Of a stretch of DNA of 64,000 nucleotides, positions 42,744-55,607 are shown in pieces (within the stretch, counting starts at the first letter, position 1; every line of letters starts with the position of its first letter). This DNA comes from Anthonomus grandis grandis (lineage: Eukaryota > Arthropoda > Insecta > Coleoptera > Curculionidae). The notes below the pieces were generated by a model that saw only the letters and a list, made by a program, of their open reading frames with translations, was not told the origin of the DNA and did no database searches. The stretch covers positions 6,901,100-6,965,099 of the forward strand of contig NC_065554.1 of the NCBI RefSeq assembly GCF_022605725.1. Direction: 5' to 3'. The translations under genes and the position numbers were made by a program.

Positions 42744-44822
42744 TCAACGTACAATCATATTGTTAAACTCTAATCCAAATTTATAATAAGAAGAAAGCAT
42801 TTTGTTCTTTGTATTTATAGGTTTCGGCAATAACATAACGAAATCTGATTTCAGTCCCGTATGAATATCAGGAACATCCAGAAAGTAAAATGAATTGGAC
42901 ACCTTAGCACTTCTTCTTAAATATGAAATTTTAAACTCATTAGAATTTATGACTTCCAAAATTGTAGCGACATAGTGGATGTTATTTTCAAATTTCACTA
43001 ATAAAATGAGTCTTCTAAAATTGCAGTAATCATATCATATTTCTGTTCCTTCATCATATGATATTGGAGATCAGCTAAGGTTAATTCATCATCCGACGAG
43101 TCCGCTAACTGTAACTCTGAACTTTCAGATTCCGTTTCTGATTCACTCTCACTTGTCTTTTTCTTTTTACTTTGTTCGTCCTTTTTATACTGTTTCTTGT
43201 CTAAAACTTTTGATATATTTCGCTTTACTTTTTTCACTGTCTTAATATTTGGGATTTTATTTTTTTCTGTTTTGTAAGAAAGCTCTTTCAGTTCCGGCGT
43301 GCTGGTTAAAATAACACTTTTCTATTTTCGTGTTCGATTTGAATTTTTCCTGGGCGCAGCCTTTGGGAATCCTCGAAACTCAAATGGCGTAGTAAAGGAA
43401 CTCTCTGATGTCGACGCTATTTCAAACGATTAGTTTTCCTCATCTAGTCCACATTCCCTATTTTTCGTTGCACTAGATAAATCAGCGCTGGATGTAGCTG
43501 CAATGCTTATTGACGATATATAATTAATAATGGTAGCTTGTATTACCACCATTTCTTTTTGTGTGTCGTCATTTTCTTAATCATCTTTTTGTCTGTCAGT
43601 AATTAAGGATGAAAGAAAATCAGCTTCCATAAAAAAATTTTTGTTAAACGGCTAGATTCCTGTAGATTTGAAACCGTTTATAATATTTTCAGGACTCATA
43701 GATTTTGAGTAAGCTATACCGATACATTCTGCAATTTGGTATAATGTCATAGGAACTTCAGGATGGTTAAGAAGCCACGAATCAATTGCACTGTTGTAAA
43801 AATTTTTGAAAGAAAAAAATACTGACTTATCTAGAGGCTGCATCTTGTTGCTTGTGTGTGGAGGCAGGGTTAAAATTATTATGCCATTCGATTTTGCTTT
43901 TTCTGCTATCTCCAAAGACATATGTGTTTCGTGATTGTCATATATTAATAGACATGGAATTTCTTTCATAGGAGAAGTATAGTTAATAAAATGATCTATT
44001 ACTTGGGTGAAAATGTCTGCAGTCATCCAGCCACTTGGATTGGTTAGTCCCAACGTTCCTGGCTGTGCTCCATTTAACATGAGATTATTAAATTTCTTAC
44101 GTGGGATAATAATTGCTGGCGGTAAATATGTTCCATCTGCTTGAATTATTGCACAAGTAGTAGCTAGTAATCCTCTTTTGGCACTTGTGCACGGGTTTAA
44201 CTGCTTAACCCCATTTTGTGCTACTATTTTATGAGGCCGCTGGACAGTTGTTGTAGCCGTTTCATCCAAATTATATATTCGGATATCTTGAACAACTGAT
44301 TGGTGTTTTTTATATATTTGCTCTAAATGTGAAAAAAATCGTTCAACATTAGGTTTCGTAAAAGAACTAAGCCTCGATAGAGAGCAAGCTTCGGGCCTTC
44401 TAATGCTCTAATTTCTCCTTATAAAAGCCCGTAACCAATCTTTGCTTGCGCACTTATTAGTTTTCCAAGATTCTGGCATAGTAATTGATTCTGGCATAGC
44501 AGCCATTTCGTGCGCCAATTGTCTAACTTTTAGGGTATTTAATCCGTATATCATTTTGCTGCAGGTCTTAATGTAATCACACATAATCTTTTCCTGCTCT
44601 GAGGAAAATACTAATCGAACAGCATAATTTGGCTCTATCTTGGCTTTAGGGTCATTTTTCTCTTTCATCACATATCGCCTTAATGTGCTAAAGTTTATGT
44701 CAAACATCTCTGCAGCAACGCGAAGTGAAGTTCCATTTCTTTACACCTATTGGACGGCTGCCGTCATTTGTTCGCTTGTAAATTTGGCTCTTGTTCGTTC
44801 TTTCTTCTTTCTTACCATGGCA
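42744..44822 (-). pseudogene. Pogo/Tigger-type transposase (CENP-B-like)
   Basis: Start MVRKKERTRAKFTSEQM (44822), then a psq/CENP-B helix-turn-helix (NGTSLRVAAEMFDINFSTLR, about 44740-44680) and HTH_CENPB-like block (YIKTCSKMIYGL..VRQLAHEM, about 44580-44510). The DDE_1 domain has the first Asp in IYNLDETATTTVQ (44265), the second in LIYDNHETH (43950-43920), the third in MQPLDKSVFFSFKNFYNSA (43845). A Ser/Glu-rich linker (43200-43050) and a C-terminal block (to 42744) resemble the tails of insect pogo transposases. Stops near 44755, 44405 and 43645 plus a few later ones break it, but the catalytic triad is whole. It cuts at TA. Confidence 0.85.
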
Positions 44823-45197
44823 TACCTGCAATAAAAAAAAAAAACGACAGAATAGCATGATTATAATGGTACACAATGAAACACGTATCATTGTGTACTA
44901 CCTGCATATGTTTCAATGTGTACTACCGGATGTTTTAAATTTCAATTCAATGTAAATGCGAAGCCTGAAAAATTTTGGCCCCAATATTTATAGGTTAAAA
45001 CTTACACATCACAAGAAGTAAAATGACATATTAATAAAAACTAAATCTATTTATTTGAGGGTAACATACCTTTCTACGTTCGATCCTCTTTTCAAAATTT
45101 ATCCACAAGAAAACAGAAAACGCTCCGTAAAATCTTTGTTGGTCGGCATACGAAAACTAACTAATGGTGGCTGACGCAATACTGTATGGGTCGTTCG

Positions 45198-48100
45198 CAG
45201 GGCCATATGCTCCCGTGAACAAGTTTGCTTTAGCACTGCGCATTACGTCACTCGTTGAGTAGTGAAATTGGTAATTTAGTCATGTTGCTTTTGATTTATA
45301 TCGTAAAATTGGCTTTGCCGTTGAAATTTAATAAATAAATATTGGGATATTTAAAGTTGATGTTAGTCCTGATGGATGCAGAATTAATTAATATTATTTA
45401 AATAGGAATCAATGGTTGGAATTCTAGTAGTCAAAAAATATTTTGCTATTAAAAAGATAATATAATTATTGATTTCTGACAATACTTCTCTGTATAACCT
45501 GAGTGATTTATTTTTATACAGGGTGTCTAATATAGATATAACATAAGTTATCTGATGCGAAAAAACATCCGACCTCTAAAAAAAAGACGTTTGGCTTTCT
45601 CAGGACATTCAATTGACTGGCTCCTCGTTATAAGGGTTTTAATAAAATTGGGGCCAGTCTTTATATCTCCATCGCTATTTATTTCAGTAAATACTCTGTT
45701 TAGTTCCTCAATAGAATTCATAAATAGGGAAGAAGGTTTCGATAAATAACCTTCATCCAAATGGTTGACCCATGAAAATGACTGCGTTGAAGTGCTTTGC
45801 AGAGATGGATCCTTTAATCTATGGCATATAAATCCTGCTAAATTCTCTAACTCATCGTAGGCCAATTCATTTAATTCTTCAAGATTATCCTCTACATTGC
45901 TTGGTGGACGATCAAGTGAAGGCTTCAGTTTCTAAGTAAGTGATCCATTGAGAGGAATATCCGGGGTATCGTCAACTTCAACATTTAAATAGTCCGAATG
46001 TGCCCCCTCATTCCTACTCAAAATATACGACCTTAACCTATATTTAAATTCTAATGAGGTAGGATGGTCGTATATATTTTAATCTTATGACCCCAAAGAA
46101 ATTTTCCAAAACATCTTGATTTAGTCGCCTAGTTAACAGGTAATTAATGCCAAAACGACGGTGTATGTCAGCGTGCAACTGTGGCAATGCTGAATTACTG
46201 ATGAGAATACCTGAATTTTTAAAAACAAATTAATATAAATTATACAGGGTTGAAAAATGTACTTTACCTTTTTGAAATGGCAGTTGGCATTTACTGTTAA
46301 CTACCTTCATCTCGGAAATCACTTTGTTCATCTTTGTTAAAATGGGCATTTGAACGTCCAGAGCTAACCCAAATGCTTTATTTCTTGAACGTGAGTACTG
46401 ACTCACGTTCACTGACTATCATGCTCGTATTAAAAATATTAAACCAGTCATTAACCTGGTAAACAATAAATATTTATAAAAATCATACACATCAGCAATG
46501 ACTTAAAGAACATCTTACCAGTTTAAAAACTCGGAACATTCTACACAATTTTTCTCTGACAAATATCCTAGTGTCCCACATCTTGAAATAGCACAGGATA
46601 TGGTATGAGAAAATAGTTTTGCGGCATGCTTCACTTTTTCTCTTTTAGGTCCCACACAGTTTAAATTTTCTAGTGTAATTTTATGTGTGATTTTCAAATC
46701 TGACAGGTTTGTAACATTTATGACTTTTTCCACAATATCTTTGTTAATGAACTTTCCATTAACTAAAAATCCCGAGTCCACAAAATTATTCCGGATTAGT
46801 TTTAGCAGATGTGGAACATCTGCCAAAACAAAAAATTTTTCTTTAGTTGAAGGATTTTCAAAATAGGGCTTTGATGCTGATATATGTAGATCTCTATGTA
46901 ATTCCCTATTTGCGCCACCTAAATCTGATACCATTGCAACGACAAGAAATCCTAAAACACATTTAATAATTAATCTGTTTTTAAGCAAATAATTATTCAG
47001 TATTTACCATAGTCTTCGACAAATTTGATGATTTCGATCAATAGAGATGGCACCATTCTGCAATACAAATCAAAGAAAATAGGCTGCTTCCATACCTTAA
47101 ACAGATCAGAGATCATGACAACTTGGACGTAACTAAATGCAGGCATTAGATAATCTCTGGATTGGTCATAAACATATTCCGTACGAATTTTCATTTCATC
47201 AAAGATTAGAATGCATATGCGATCACGTTCAGACATATCAGCTTATGCAGCAATTTTAAAAATATTTTTTAAAATACCAGGCTCCAACTTTATCTTTCGT
47301 ACCCATTCTTTTAGAGTAGAGACAGCCGGATATGGGTAGCTATTCTTTAGGCTGAGTCGATATGCTCAAGCACCTGCAGAATACACTGCAATGGCATTTG
47401 AAATTTCACTAACTGACCATTTTATCCTTTTTTCCTGACTGAGTTTATTTATCTGATTTGCTCTAGAGGTCTGAGCTAATTGACTCTCCAGCTTTCGAAT
47501 TTCCTTTCTCTGGCTTTCAATTTCTTTTTGCAATTGTTCTATGAAATTTCTTTCCTGGTCAGTTTGAACCTCGGTTTAAACTCTAAAATACAAGTTATGT
47601 ATATAAACTGCTGGTGGAAATGAGGGGAACACTCCAAAAAAGTAGGTCTCCCCATTCTGACGAGCAGTTTATTTAAATAGCCATATTAATTTTTCTTTTG
47701 GTCTGACATACTATATTATACTCGATATAAACATTTAAAATATTACCCTTTGTGAGACAAACTATTAGCTTTCACCAATTTATTTTCATTATTAGTACCT
47801 CCATCACCTGAACCATCACCATTAAATCCACCAGCAATTTCAGTTGGTGTTTCGACCCTGATTATATTAAATTTACTTTAGAAAAAAAATCTACAAACCT
47901 ACAAAAGACTTACATATTTCCTGGTTCTGCAAGGATATTGTTAATAAACTGAGCTTTTAGCCTTTTTTCATTTAAAATTTGACGATTAAACTGACTTTTT
48001 AAAGGCACTGAAGCTATTTTAAATTGACATAAATTTTGGGTTGGCACAGCATTATCTTTTAGGCCACGGTAGCATTTTGGAGTGTAGTTTAAGAGCTTGT

Positions 48101-48596
48101 GTTTTAAATTAATCTTGTAGTAAAAAATATTTGGAGCACACAGCAGCCGACTTAACATTAAATTTGTCTTTTCTTTTTGTAGCATGTAACCATTGTTTGC
48201 ACAAATCAGAGTTTTTTGGAAGCGATGAAATTTGACATTTTTATCTAAAGGTGTTTTCTTAGACTGCTTGTCTGAATTACATCCCCCTACAGCACACCGC
48301 ATTATAAAAATATCCACCAAACACAGAAAAATTATTAATTAAAAGTTCAAGTTTTGTAATACTGCTGCTTGCTTGCTGGTTTGATGGCACTGCTAACTGC
48401 TACTCGGCAATTGCCAGAAGTTTTGTAATAAAATAAATAACAATAACAGTAATAACCTAAAACCCCACGATACAATAAATACAGAAGAATCCCGGTATAC
48501 GATAGATAAACGAATCACTCAACGAGTGACGTCACCGCCGCGGATAGCGCCCCACCCACCATGCGCAACATCCTATCATTTATTTATTGTATCGTG
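45198..48596 (-). mobile_element. P-element/THAP9-like transposon nested in pogo
   Basis: The coding content is a THAP9-type transposase. Borders are proposed from an 11-bp direct repeat GGGTCGTTCGC at 45188-45198 and 48596-48606. With about 8-9 bp of it as target duplication, the element starts CA and ends TG, as P elements do. Inverted subterminal motifs ACGTCACTCGTTGAGT (about 45245-45260 plus; 48512-48528 minus) fit the P-element plan of internal inverted repeats. No long terminal inverted repeat was seen, so the exact ends are uncertain. Confidence 0.5.
45548..48302 (-). pseudogene. P-element-type transposase with THAP domain (THAP9-like)
   Basis: Start MRCAVGGCNSD (48302) with the C2CH THAP finger; VKFHRFQ then shifts frame to NSDLCKQWLHATKR and VCSKYF. 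A Glu/Gln coiled coil lies near 47580-47450. The catalytic core: CILIFDEMKIRTEYVYD (47210, first Asp), DLFKVWKQPIFFD (47100), an intron 47010-46951 joined in phase, FLVVAMVSDLGGANRELHRD (46950, second Asp), FFVLADVPHLLKLIRNNFVD (46840-46780). The C-terminus is at 46412-46230 and 45865-45548 (LENLAGFICHRLKDPSL). Stops and shifts occur near 48225, 47580 and elsewhere, so it is inactive. It could be mistaken for a host THAP gene, but its place between pogo ends argues for a transposon. Confidence 0.75.
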
Positions 48597-48600
48597 GGTC
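48466..48600. repeat. Inverted repeat CCCACGATACAATAAATA / TATTTATTGTATCGTGGG
   Basis: Perfect 18-bp arms at about 48467-48484 and 48581-48598 enclose about 95 bp with a separate CACTCAACGAGTG palindrome. It lies at the upstream (right) end of the P-like transposon; it may be a terminal structure or a small inserted element. Confidence 0.55.
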
Positions 48601-48672
48601 GTTCGCGACAGCACTAGTGACATTGTGGCAGCAAATTTAAACGAGTTAATAGAAGTGTTTCATTGTGTACTA

Positions 48673-48697
48673 TGTGTCAATGTGTACCACTCTCCCC
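48673..48697 (-). repeat. Pogo right TIR
   Basis: Reverse complement begins GGGGAGAGTGGTACACATTG; pairs with 42448-42472. Confidence 0.85.
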
Positions 48698-48699
48698 TA

Positions 48700-49799
48700 T
48701 ATGTTTTTCAAATTGTAAGAAAAACAGGTGTTCATATCAAGGTACTTAGCGCTCAGCACACAGCAGCCAAAGTTCCAGACTCCAAAGATACTAAAACACT
48801 AACAAGGAAATAACTGCAGGTTTCCGAGCTTCACCTCTTCGACCTCAGTAGACCCACTCTCTAGTAGCAAGCCAGAGTAGATGTCTGCTACAGCCAAATC
48901 CACATTATAATGCAAAATTTAAGTGAGACCCCATAGAACCAAGTTTCACATACAAATTAGTTTCTCCAAAATTGTCCCATACCAGAAAAACTCCCTATAT
49001 TAAATAGTTTTCCTTAAAAACCACGTTGCCAATTAGTAATGCCATAATTTTTGCCAATGTAATAAGGGCATGTAAAAAGTTTTTAGGGTTTTAAATAGCC
49101 ATCATAAATCCAGTAAAATCAAATACTAAATAACTAGCACTAAGCTTTAATTGATTTTACTTTACCCTCATTTAGTCAGATAGAGCCCCTATACGGGATA
49201 ATTTGAAAAGAAAACTGTTTGACTAATGCACTTGTTCACTGTATGGTTCTAGCACTAAAAGGGAAGATTTAGAAGTGCGACTCATATTTATGGCTTCACA
49301 CCAAAAGACGAACTATCAATCCAAAATTACACTCTAGTTTTTCTCAATAGCAACAAAATTGTATATAAAAAACTATAATCTTAACCAGGTTGGTAATTAA
49401 AAATTCCACAATCAATACTACTTCAGAACTGTCAATAAACCGCATGGCCAAAGCATGGTGGTTATACTAAAACAAGGAAAGATGTAGTACAATATTCAGA
49501 ATTTGACACCAGAAGAAGAAAACTTAACAAGGAACAGACAAGAACTGGATTTCATCTTAACTATCTCGGTTACTCGAGAGGGCGTTACTAGTAGTAATAG
49601 TAATTTTTATTGAATCTTTACATTTTAACGTCTAATAGTATGCAATTATTTTTATAATACATATAACCTTTAGTTTTTGAAATTTTAAAACATAACAGTA
49701 TTTTAAAACAAAATTTAGTAAAATAAAAAAAAATAAAGAATTTGTGAAGAGTTTTACAGGAGGAACTTCAATGTCACAAAAATAATAAACGCATAAACA
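48700..49799. other. No recognised gene; possible LINE tail near 49590
   Basis: Mostly AT-rich spacer. On the minus strand 49640-49580 reads like a LINE 3' end (AATAAAAATT followed by TACTATTACTAC), but no body is attached. Confidence 0.35.
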
Positions 49800-51160
49800 A
49801 TATTCTACTGAAGGACAAAAATAATATTTTAGAACCAGATAAAATTAAAATTGCAGATATATCTAATTATTATTTTATAAATATTGGCAAATCAATGGCG
49901 GACAAACTAACATGAACCAAAAAATAAACTAAAAAAATTTGTTTCTTTATTTAAGACACCTGTAAAAGAGGCAGAATTTATCAAAAAGATGAGTGGATTA
50001 AAAAATAATTCATCTGCGGGATGAGATATCTAGCAATACCCTAAAATATATAAAATACTCAATTGCAAAACCTCTAACTCATATTTTTAATTGCTCCATT
50101 ATAACTGAAAATGTTTTATGCGAATTAAAAAGTTGATAAGAATTTGAAAAATCGACTAAAAAGAAACATATTTGCCTGGAAGTTATTATCACATGTTTCT
50201 AATTAACAACATAGCTAAATTGCTGCAAACTTGCATAAAAGACAAAGTTACAAGTCACGTAGAAAAATGTAAGACTCTTTGACCCAAGTAGTTTAGTTGT
50301 TGACATTAAGAAGATCGACAAATGATGTACTTTATGAAGTAACAAAGCTTTTTTTAGTACTATGATTAAAAATAAAAAGCCTAGTTAAGCCTCTAAGGAA
50401 TAAGGTTGGTTTGCCAAAATTTAATAAATAATCTTGAAAATAGGTTTTTATGATCGGCAATAGTGCGTGAAAATTAAAAAATAAGTAAAAAATAAATATT
50501 AATAACGTGGTGTTCCTCAAGAAACTATTATTGAGCCGCTTCTGTTTTCACTATAAAAATATAAACATAAAAATAAAAATAGATCAAGCAACTTGATGCT
50601 GATGACACAGTTTTTCTCCTATGGGAAGATACCTGGGATGTAACAGTAGAGCTAGCTAAAATTAAGTTTGCAAAGGTTTGTAAATTGTTGAGTGCAAATC
50701 GTTTAACGACTAACATAGAAAAAAACAATGTTTATGTATTTCAGCGTATTTGACTCACATAATTATTAAAGTAATAATATAAACATTTATACTCTTAATT
50801 GTTTAAACAGAAAGACACCATGTCGGTATATTGAAGTTAGAAAAAAGTTAAACATAAATGGTTTGATGTCGATCGGAATCGATCAGAATATTAAAAGGGA
50901 TAAGCATATAGAAAGCACAAAGGTTAAACTTTTGCAATTAGAAACTGCATGCCTATTAATGTTCTGAAACTCCTGTAAATTTTATTTGCAGACTTTATTT
51001 TGAGTTATGGTATATCGATATGAGAAGGAGCATATAATACACTAAATATTCTCAATTTTATACAAAGATATTTTTTTATAATTATTTACAAAAAAAGGAC
51101 CAGACACTCGACCACTCTTTTGTTTTAAAAAGCTCAGTTATTGAATCTCCTTAAATTATA
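49800..51160 (+). pseudogene. Non-LTR reverse transcriptase, heavily decayed
   Basis: Motifs in shifting frames on the plus strand: DISNYYFINIGKSMADKL (49858), MSGLKNNSSAG (49990), ISSNTLKYIKYSIAKPLTHI (50030), GVPQETIIEPLLFSL (50510; usual VPQG-S/T-x-LGPLLF), and the catalytic DADDTVFLLWEDTWDVTVEL (50596), then LLSANRLTTNIEK (50688). The order matches the RT fingers and palm of CR1/Jockey-group LINEs. Many stops make it inactive. No endonuclease or clear tail was seen. Confidence 0.65.
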
Positions 51161-51649
51161 TTTGCTTTTAGTAATATTATTAACCCTTTTATTATTAGCA
51201 TATTAGCTACATACAAATAAGAATAATAAAATTAGAATTATATAGTATAGGTATAATAAGAATTATACCCTGGGCGATTGTAAAAATATTTTATCCTTTT
51301 ATAGTTTGGAAGATATAGTTTTGAAAATACGGGGCGATAAAGAATTTCAATCATCCAGTTTTGATAGTTTTAAAATTATTAACGTATACGAATTAAAAGA
51401 ATAGCCTACAAAACTGGATCTGCCAAGTAGTACATTTTTAGTTTTTAATTCAGTTGGTATATTTTAAAAACATTTCAAGTAACGTAGCTGAAAAAATTTG
51501 AGTTTGTCGTCTTTTGTAATTATTCTCGCACTGCTGCCGGTGGTTTTCTTTTCTCCTGGCGGCGGCAACAGATCGGTCGATCGGGTGATTGATTCCAGGA
51601 AATTTTAGGACAGGGAGGGCGGTAAATATATATTTTATTTCTCGTCTTT

Positions 51650-52600
51650 TAATTAATATTTCCCACAGTTATCAATGTCAAAATTTTAGAAAAATGTAGA
51701 CGTGTACTTCCTGTGTTAAATACTGCAGGACCAGGAAGGCCAATGCCAGTAAAAACGGTGGAACTTAAAGAGAATGTACTGGCCATGGTAGAAAAAAAAA
51801 ACAAAAAATTGCAAATACTTTAAATGTAAGTAACGGGGCAATTTGGAAGATTCTTAGAGTATATTTGTTGTACCCATACCACATACACCTTGTTTCATAT
51901 TGATTTTGCATACATTGGTTTAAATCCCTCAACTACTGACTCTTATTGTCTTTACCGATGAAGCCAGTTTCTCAGGAAATGCAATAAGAAATGTTCACAA
52001 TAATCATGCTTAGGTAAAAGAAAATCCACATGAGTGCTTACAAATTGCTTCCAACATCGTTATCCAACAAAGATCTCGTTAAACGTTTGTTTGGTAATTA
52101 TAAGTGGCATCCTTATTAGACCGGTATTTCTGCCAGAAAGACTTACCGGCCAGATATACCGCAACTTTTTGGAATAAACGCTACCTCAGTTTCTAGAGGA
52201 TGTAATACTGGCTACAAGAAATGCAATGTGATTTATGCACGATAATGTACCAGCGCATTTTAGCACTTTGGCCTGACAGTCTTTGAAAGTAACATACGGA
52301 GATCTCTGAATTGGTCGAGGTGGTCCTCATGTATGGTCTGCTCGATCCCCGTATTTAAACCCCCTGGATTAATTCCTATGGGGATACCTAAAGTGATTAG
52401 TTTAAACTTCTACAGTGGAAGATGTAAAAGATTTTAAAAATCGGATAATTGCTGGCTGTAATACAATCAGAAACGATCCCGGTGTTTTTGAAAGAGGTGG
52501 GGAGTCGACGAAAAAAAGATTGGATTCTTGCATCCGAGCGAGGGTAATCATTTTTAAGCAGTTCTTATAGATTAAAAGACATCCATTACACATCATTACA
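51650..52600 (+). pseudogene. Mariner-type transposase pseudogene
   Basis: CRRVLPVLNTAGPGRPMPVK (51690) is the linker after the helix-turn-helix. The DDE domain follows in pieces: FTDEASFSGNAIRNVHNNHA (51950, first Asp), NPHECLQIAS (52025), GPVFLPERLTGQIYRNFLE (52115-52175), MWFMHDNVPAHFSTLA (52225, second Asp), IGRGGPHVWSARSPYLNPLD (52310). In the last motif the catalytic SPDLNP Asp is Tyr. The C-terminus (DPGVFERGG) ends near 52510. Frameshifts near 51830, 52070 and 52300 and stops kill it. Same family as 38951-39926. No TIR pair was identified around it. Confidence 0.7.
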
Positions 52601-52676
52601 CATGTAATTTTTGGTAATAAATTAATGTTATTGTCAAAAATAATATTCCAAGAAACAATCCTTTAAATTTTTGACC

Positions 52677-54480
52677 TAGTAGTAGTAGTAGTAAGGGTGG
52701 TGGAGCTAGAGCTCGGCAAGTAGGCTTGAACATTCCCTTTTCACCAACCCCAGAATCACCCATCCCTACGCCTCCACTCCCAATGCGCGGTCTCCACTGA
52801 GTCGGCCCGTCTTTTTAATAAAGGCTTGCACGTTGTCCCAGTCCAGAATTTAACATCTTCCCGCTGAAGTGTCGTTGCTCCGAAAATTTTTCTTCTCAGG
52901 CGACTCCACCTATCACAGATACCTAGTATGTGGTATGAAGTTTCCTTATCTGTACCGCAATTCGGACAGAGTGGGCTTTCTCTTATACTAAGAAGGTGTA
53001 GATGCCTGTTTAGACTGTTGTGCCCGGTCAGGATTCCCACCAAGTCATTAATACTTTGTCGGGTCTTTGTTAGCAGTCGGCTTGCTTTAGAGCCATGTCT
53101 GGTATCATTTTCATGGCCTGTCTACATCCTTCTGTCCTTCCCAATTTTTTCCTTGTTTTGTCCCAGGCCCAATTATTAAGTGCCTGCAAGATTTGTTTTT
53201 TGTTAAGACCGAGACAAGGTTCGGGGCCTACGAAGGGGTTACCGAAACCTTGTCTTGCCAGTTCGTCGGCCCGCTCATTGCCCTCAACACCTTGGTGTCT
53301 TGGGACCCACCTCAGTCTCACTTTCTTGTGTGCTGCAAGCCTTTCAAATGCGTCTCTGCATTCCTGAACTAGCGCTGAGCTGGCCCTGGGTTTCTGAATC
53401 GCCTTAAGGGCAGCTTGAATATGGGAGTAGATGCAAATCCCCCCCGTTACCTTCCAATGTGTGTTTCCCTAGCGGGAAGGATTCCCCTGTGTTCGTTTCC
53501 ATCCTGTACACTCCGGCTCCGGCTGAATTGGTGCTTTTCATCTATGATCCGTCTGTGTACCAGGCCTGGAAACCACTTGGCTCTTTAATTTGATTCGCCG
53601 ACCATTCTTCTCTTGTCGGGATTTCGAGTTGAAACCCCTTCTTTAACCTTAGTTTGCCACTTTCTGTAGTGCATCTGGATGTCAGAATTGGTATGTTCTT
53701 ACACATCCTGAGAACAGTCGTCATATGGCCTTGTCCTAAGTAAACAATGCGCCACCCTCCGCTATCTCTCATCCTCTTATACGCCGCCATAACCTCCCTC
53801 TCAATCCAGAGTGGGAGGTCCGGTAGCCCAAGAAAAATATTTAGTTGTGCCGCAGGTGTTGTTTTCATAGCTCCAGTAATTCCCAAGCAGACCAGCTTTT
53901 GGGCGTTGGTGACCATTAATACGGCTGGCCACCATACCACGGATCCGTACGAGATCCTCGATCGTATGGCGGTATAAAGCCATTGGAGAACGTGGGGTTT
54001 AAGACCCCATCTTGTACCTATTGTTCGCCGTAATTGCCATTTTAGGGCCGTTGCCTTATTTACTGCCTGCTCTACGTGAGTTTTAAACGTGAGCTTGCTG
54101 TCTAAAATGACTCTCAAGTATTTGACCTGCTACCTCAAAGTTAGGCGAGTCTGATACATAATGTGAGGTTGAAAGCCTGTCAAATTCCGCCTCTTAGTAA
54201 AGAGCTCGGTCTTTTCGGGGTTGACTCCCTGTCTCCCGACACCACTGTTCCACTATCCCGCACACGACTTGCATTCGCTCTCAGACTGTGATCACGAATC
54301 TACCCGTGACCATCACTAGTCCGTCGTCCGCGTATGCCGGTGCATAGAATCCTTCAAGTTCTAGCTTTCTGAGGAGACTGTCTATCACGAGGCACTAAAG
54401 GTCTTTGACAAGCCGCCTTTCACCTTGGCCTCGATACGACAGTCTCCCAGTGTAGCACTGATCTTGCGGTCTTTCCGTTT
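52677..54480 (-). pseudogene. LINE ORF2, RT end plus RNase H, with TAC-repeat tail
   Basis: The minus strand shows the RT active site YADD (about 54335) in damaged sequence. Then comes a 191-codon frame (54117-53542) with the thumb (VILDSKLTFKTHVEQAVNKA, YTAIRSRISYGSVVWWPA) and the start of RNase H at AWYTDGS (first Asp, 53548). RNase H continues with GAGVYRMETNTGE, a degraded middle, WVPRHQGVEGNERADELARQ (53310-53250). It ends in a CCHC-type finger, CPNCGTDKETSYHILGIC (52970-52920). RNase H plus this finger point to the R1/LOA/I assemblage. The 3' end has short triplet repeats (52678-52694, TAG on plus). 5' truncated near 54480, with a stop at 53540 and several shifts. Confidence 0.75.
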
Positions 54481-55607
54481 TGACCTATATTTAGTAAACA
54501 CTTGTATGAACTTTGTATAATAATATATATTATATAATAATATTAATACATGACCCAAAAACTAAAAAAAAATTACAGAATAAATAATTATAATACCCTG
54601 TATAACAATTTTTACTCCATTACTTTCCGATGACACATTTACGTTAGCAAGAATACCGCTTACTTTGCAATACATGTAACATATTAAAACAAAATAATTA
54701 TTGATATATCTAAAACTACAAAATTTTACATAAACGGTACATAATAATTATGACACCTGTATTTCCAGGTTAAATTATGATAGCTGATCTATTTACTAAG
54801 TAAGACATCTCTAGATACTACAGTGTTTTGGTCCACTGCAATGCCTCAGTCTAAGAAAAACTGGGCCGCAGAGGCCTAAGCTAAAATCAATAACACAGCA
54901 AGACCAAAAATGTGTCCTTACCACCTTTTTAAATTACAACCAATTAAAAACTATTAGTAATAATATATAAATTTACTATGGTGCTACCCGTATGGAACAT
55001 ATTATGCAATATAAAGGACAAACTTAAATATTAACAATAAAACTTTAATTTCTGAATCACTTGTTGGGATGGAAAATATACGACGTTTTATATTTACTTT
55101 AAATATGTTTAAATTATTATATTTTTTGAACTGGTTGAAATTTTGTTGAAAAATGGTAAGCCCTTAGGTAAGATTTTATATTAAAAGTAAATTTAGAAAA
55201 AAAAGTAACATTCGGTCTTGTCCTTTATCTTGTCAATTTAAAAAAATTCTAATTAAAAAGTTTTTTTTTTGTTAAATAAAAATATTTATATTTTGAACTG
55301 AAATGTATGTATCATAATTTATACCTACTGCATCAGCTGTAAAAGCTACTTTTTATGTCTTATTTTAATCTGGATGTTTTATTTTAAATATTAATGACAG
55401 GTGCGTTAACCAAATTTTACAAAAAATAAATAACGACTGAAACCAATAAAAAGAAAAGTTCCGTCTTTCCAGATCCACCTGCATTCGAACACGAATTTCA
55501 TTTAAATTGTCGCGTGCTATTCACGTGATTATTGAATTTGTTGGTTATATTATATCAGCTGTAAATTCTGCGTGGAGCATGCGCATTGGTCTAGAATTAT
55601 CTGAAGG
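54481..55607. other. AT-rich spacer, no recognised gene
   Basis: Low-complexity AT-rich sequence without coding or repeat signals that I can support. Confidence 0.4.

Larger units (their letters stand above)
42448..48697 (-). mobile_element. Pogo-like transposon containing a nested P-like element
   Basis: TIRs start GGGGAGAGTGGTAC and continue CATTGACACA at both ends (42448 onward; reverse complement ending 48697), flanked by TA (42446-42447; 48698-48699), as expected for pogo. The left half carries the pogo transposase (minus). The middle is occupied by a THAP/P-element-like transposon (about 45198-48596); without it the element is about 2.85 kb, a usual size. Extra copies of GTACACAATGAAACA-like sequence near 44865-44935 and 48660 suggest subterminal repeats. 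Confidence 0.85.

Noticed and set aside
48241..48305. THAP domain as a host transcription factor gene
   Set aside because: It is followed by the P-element catalytic blocks and lies between pogo transposon ends with many lesions.
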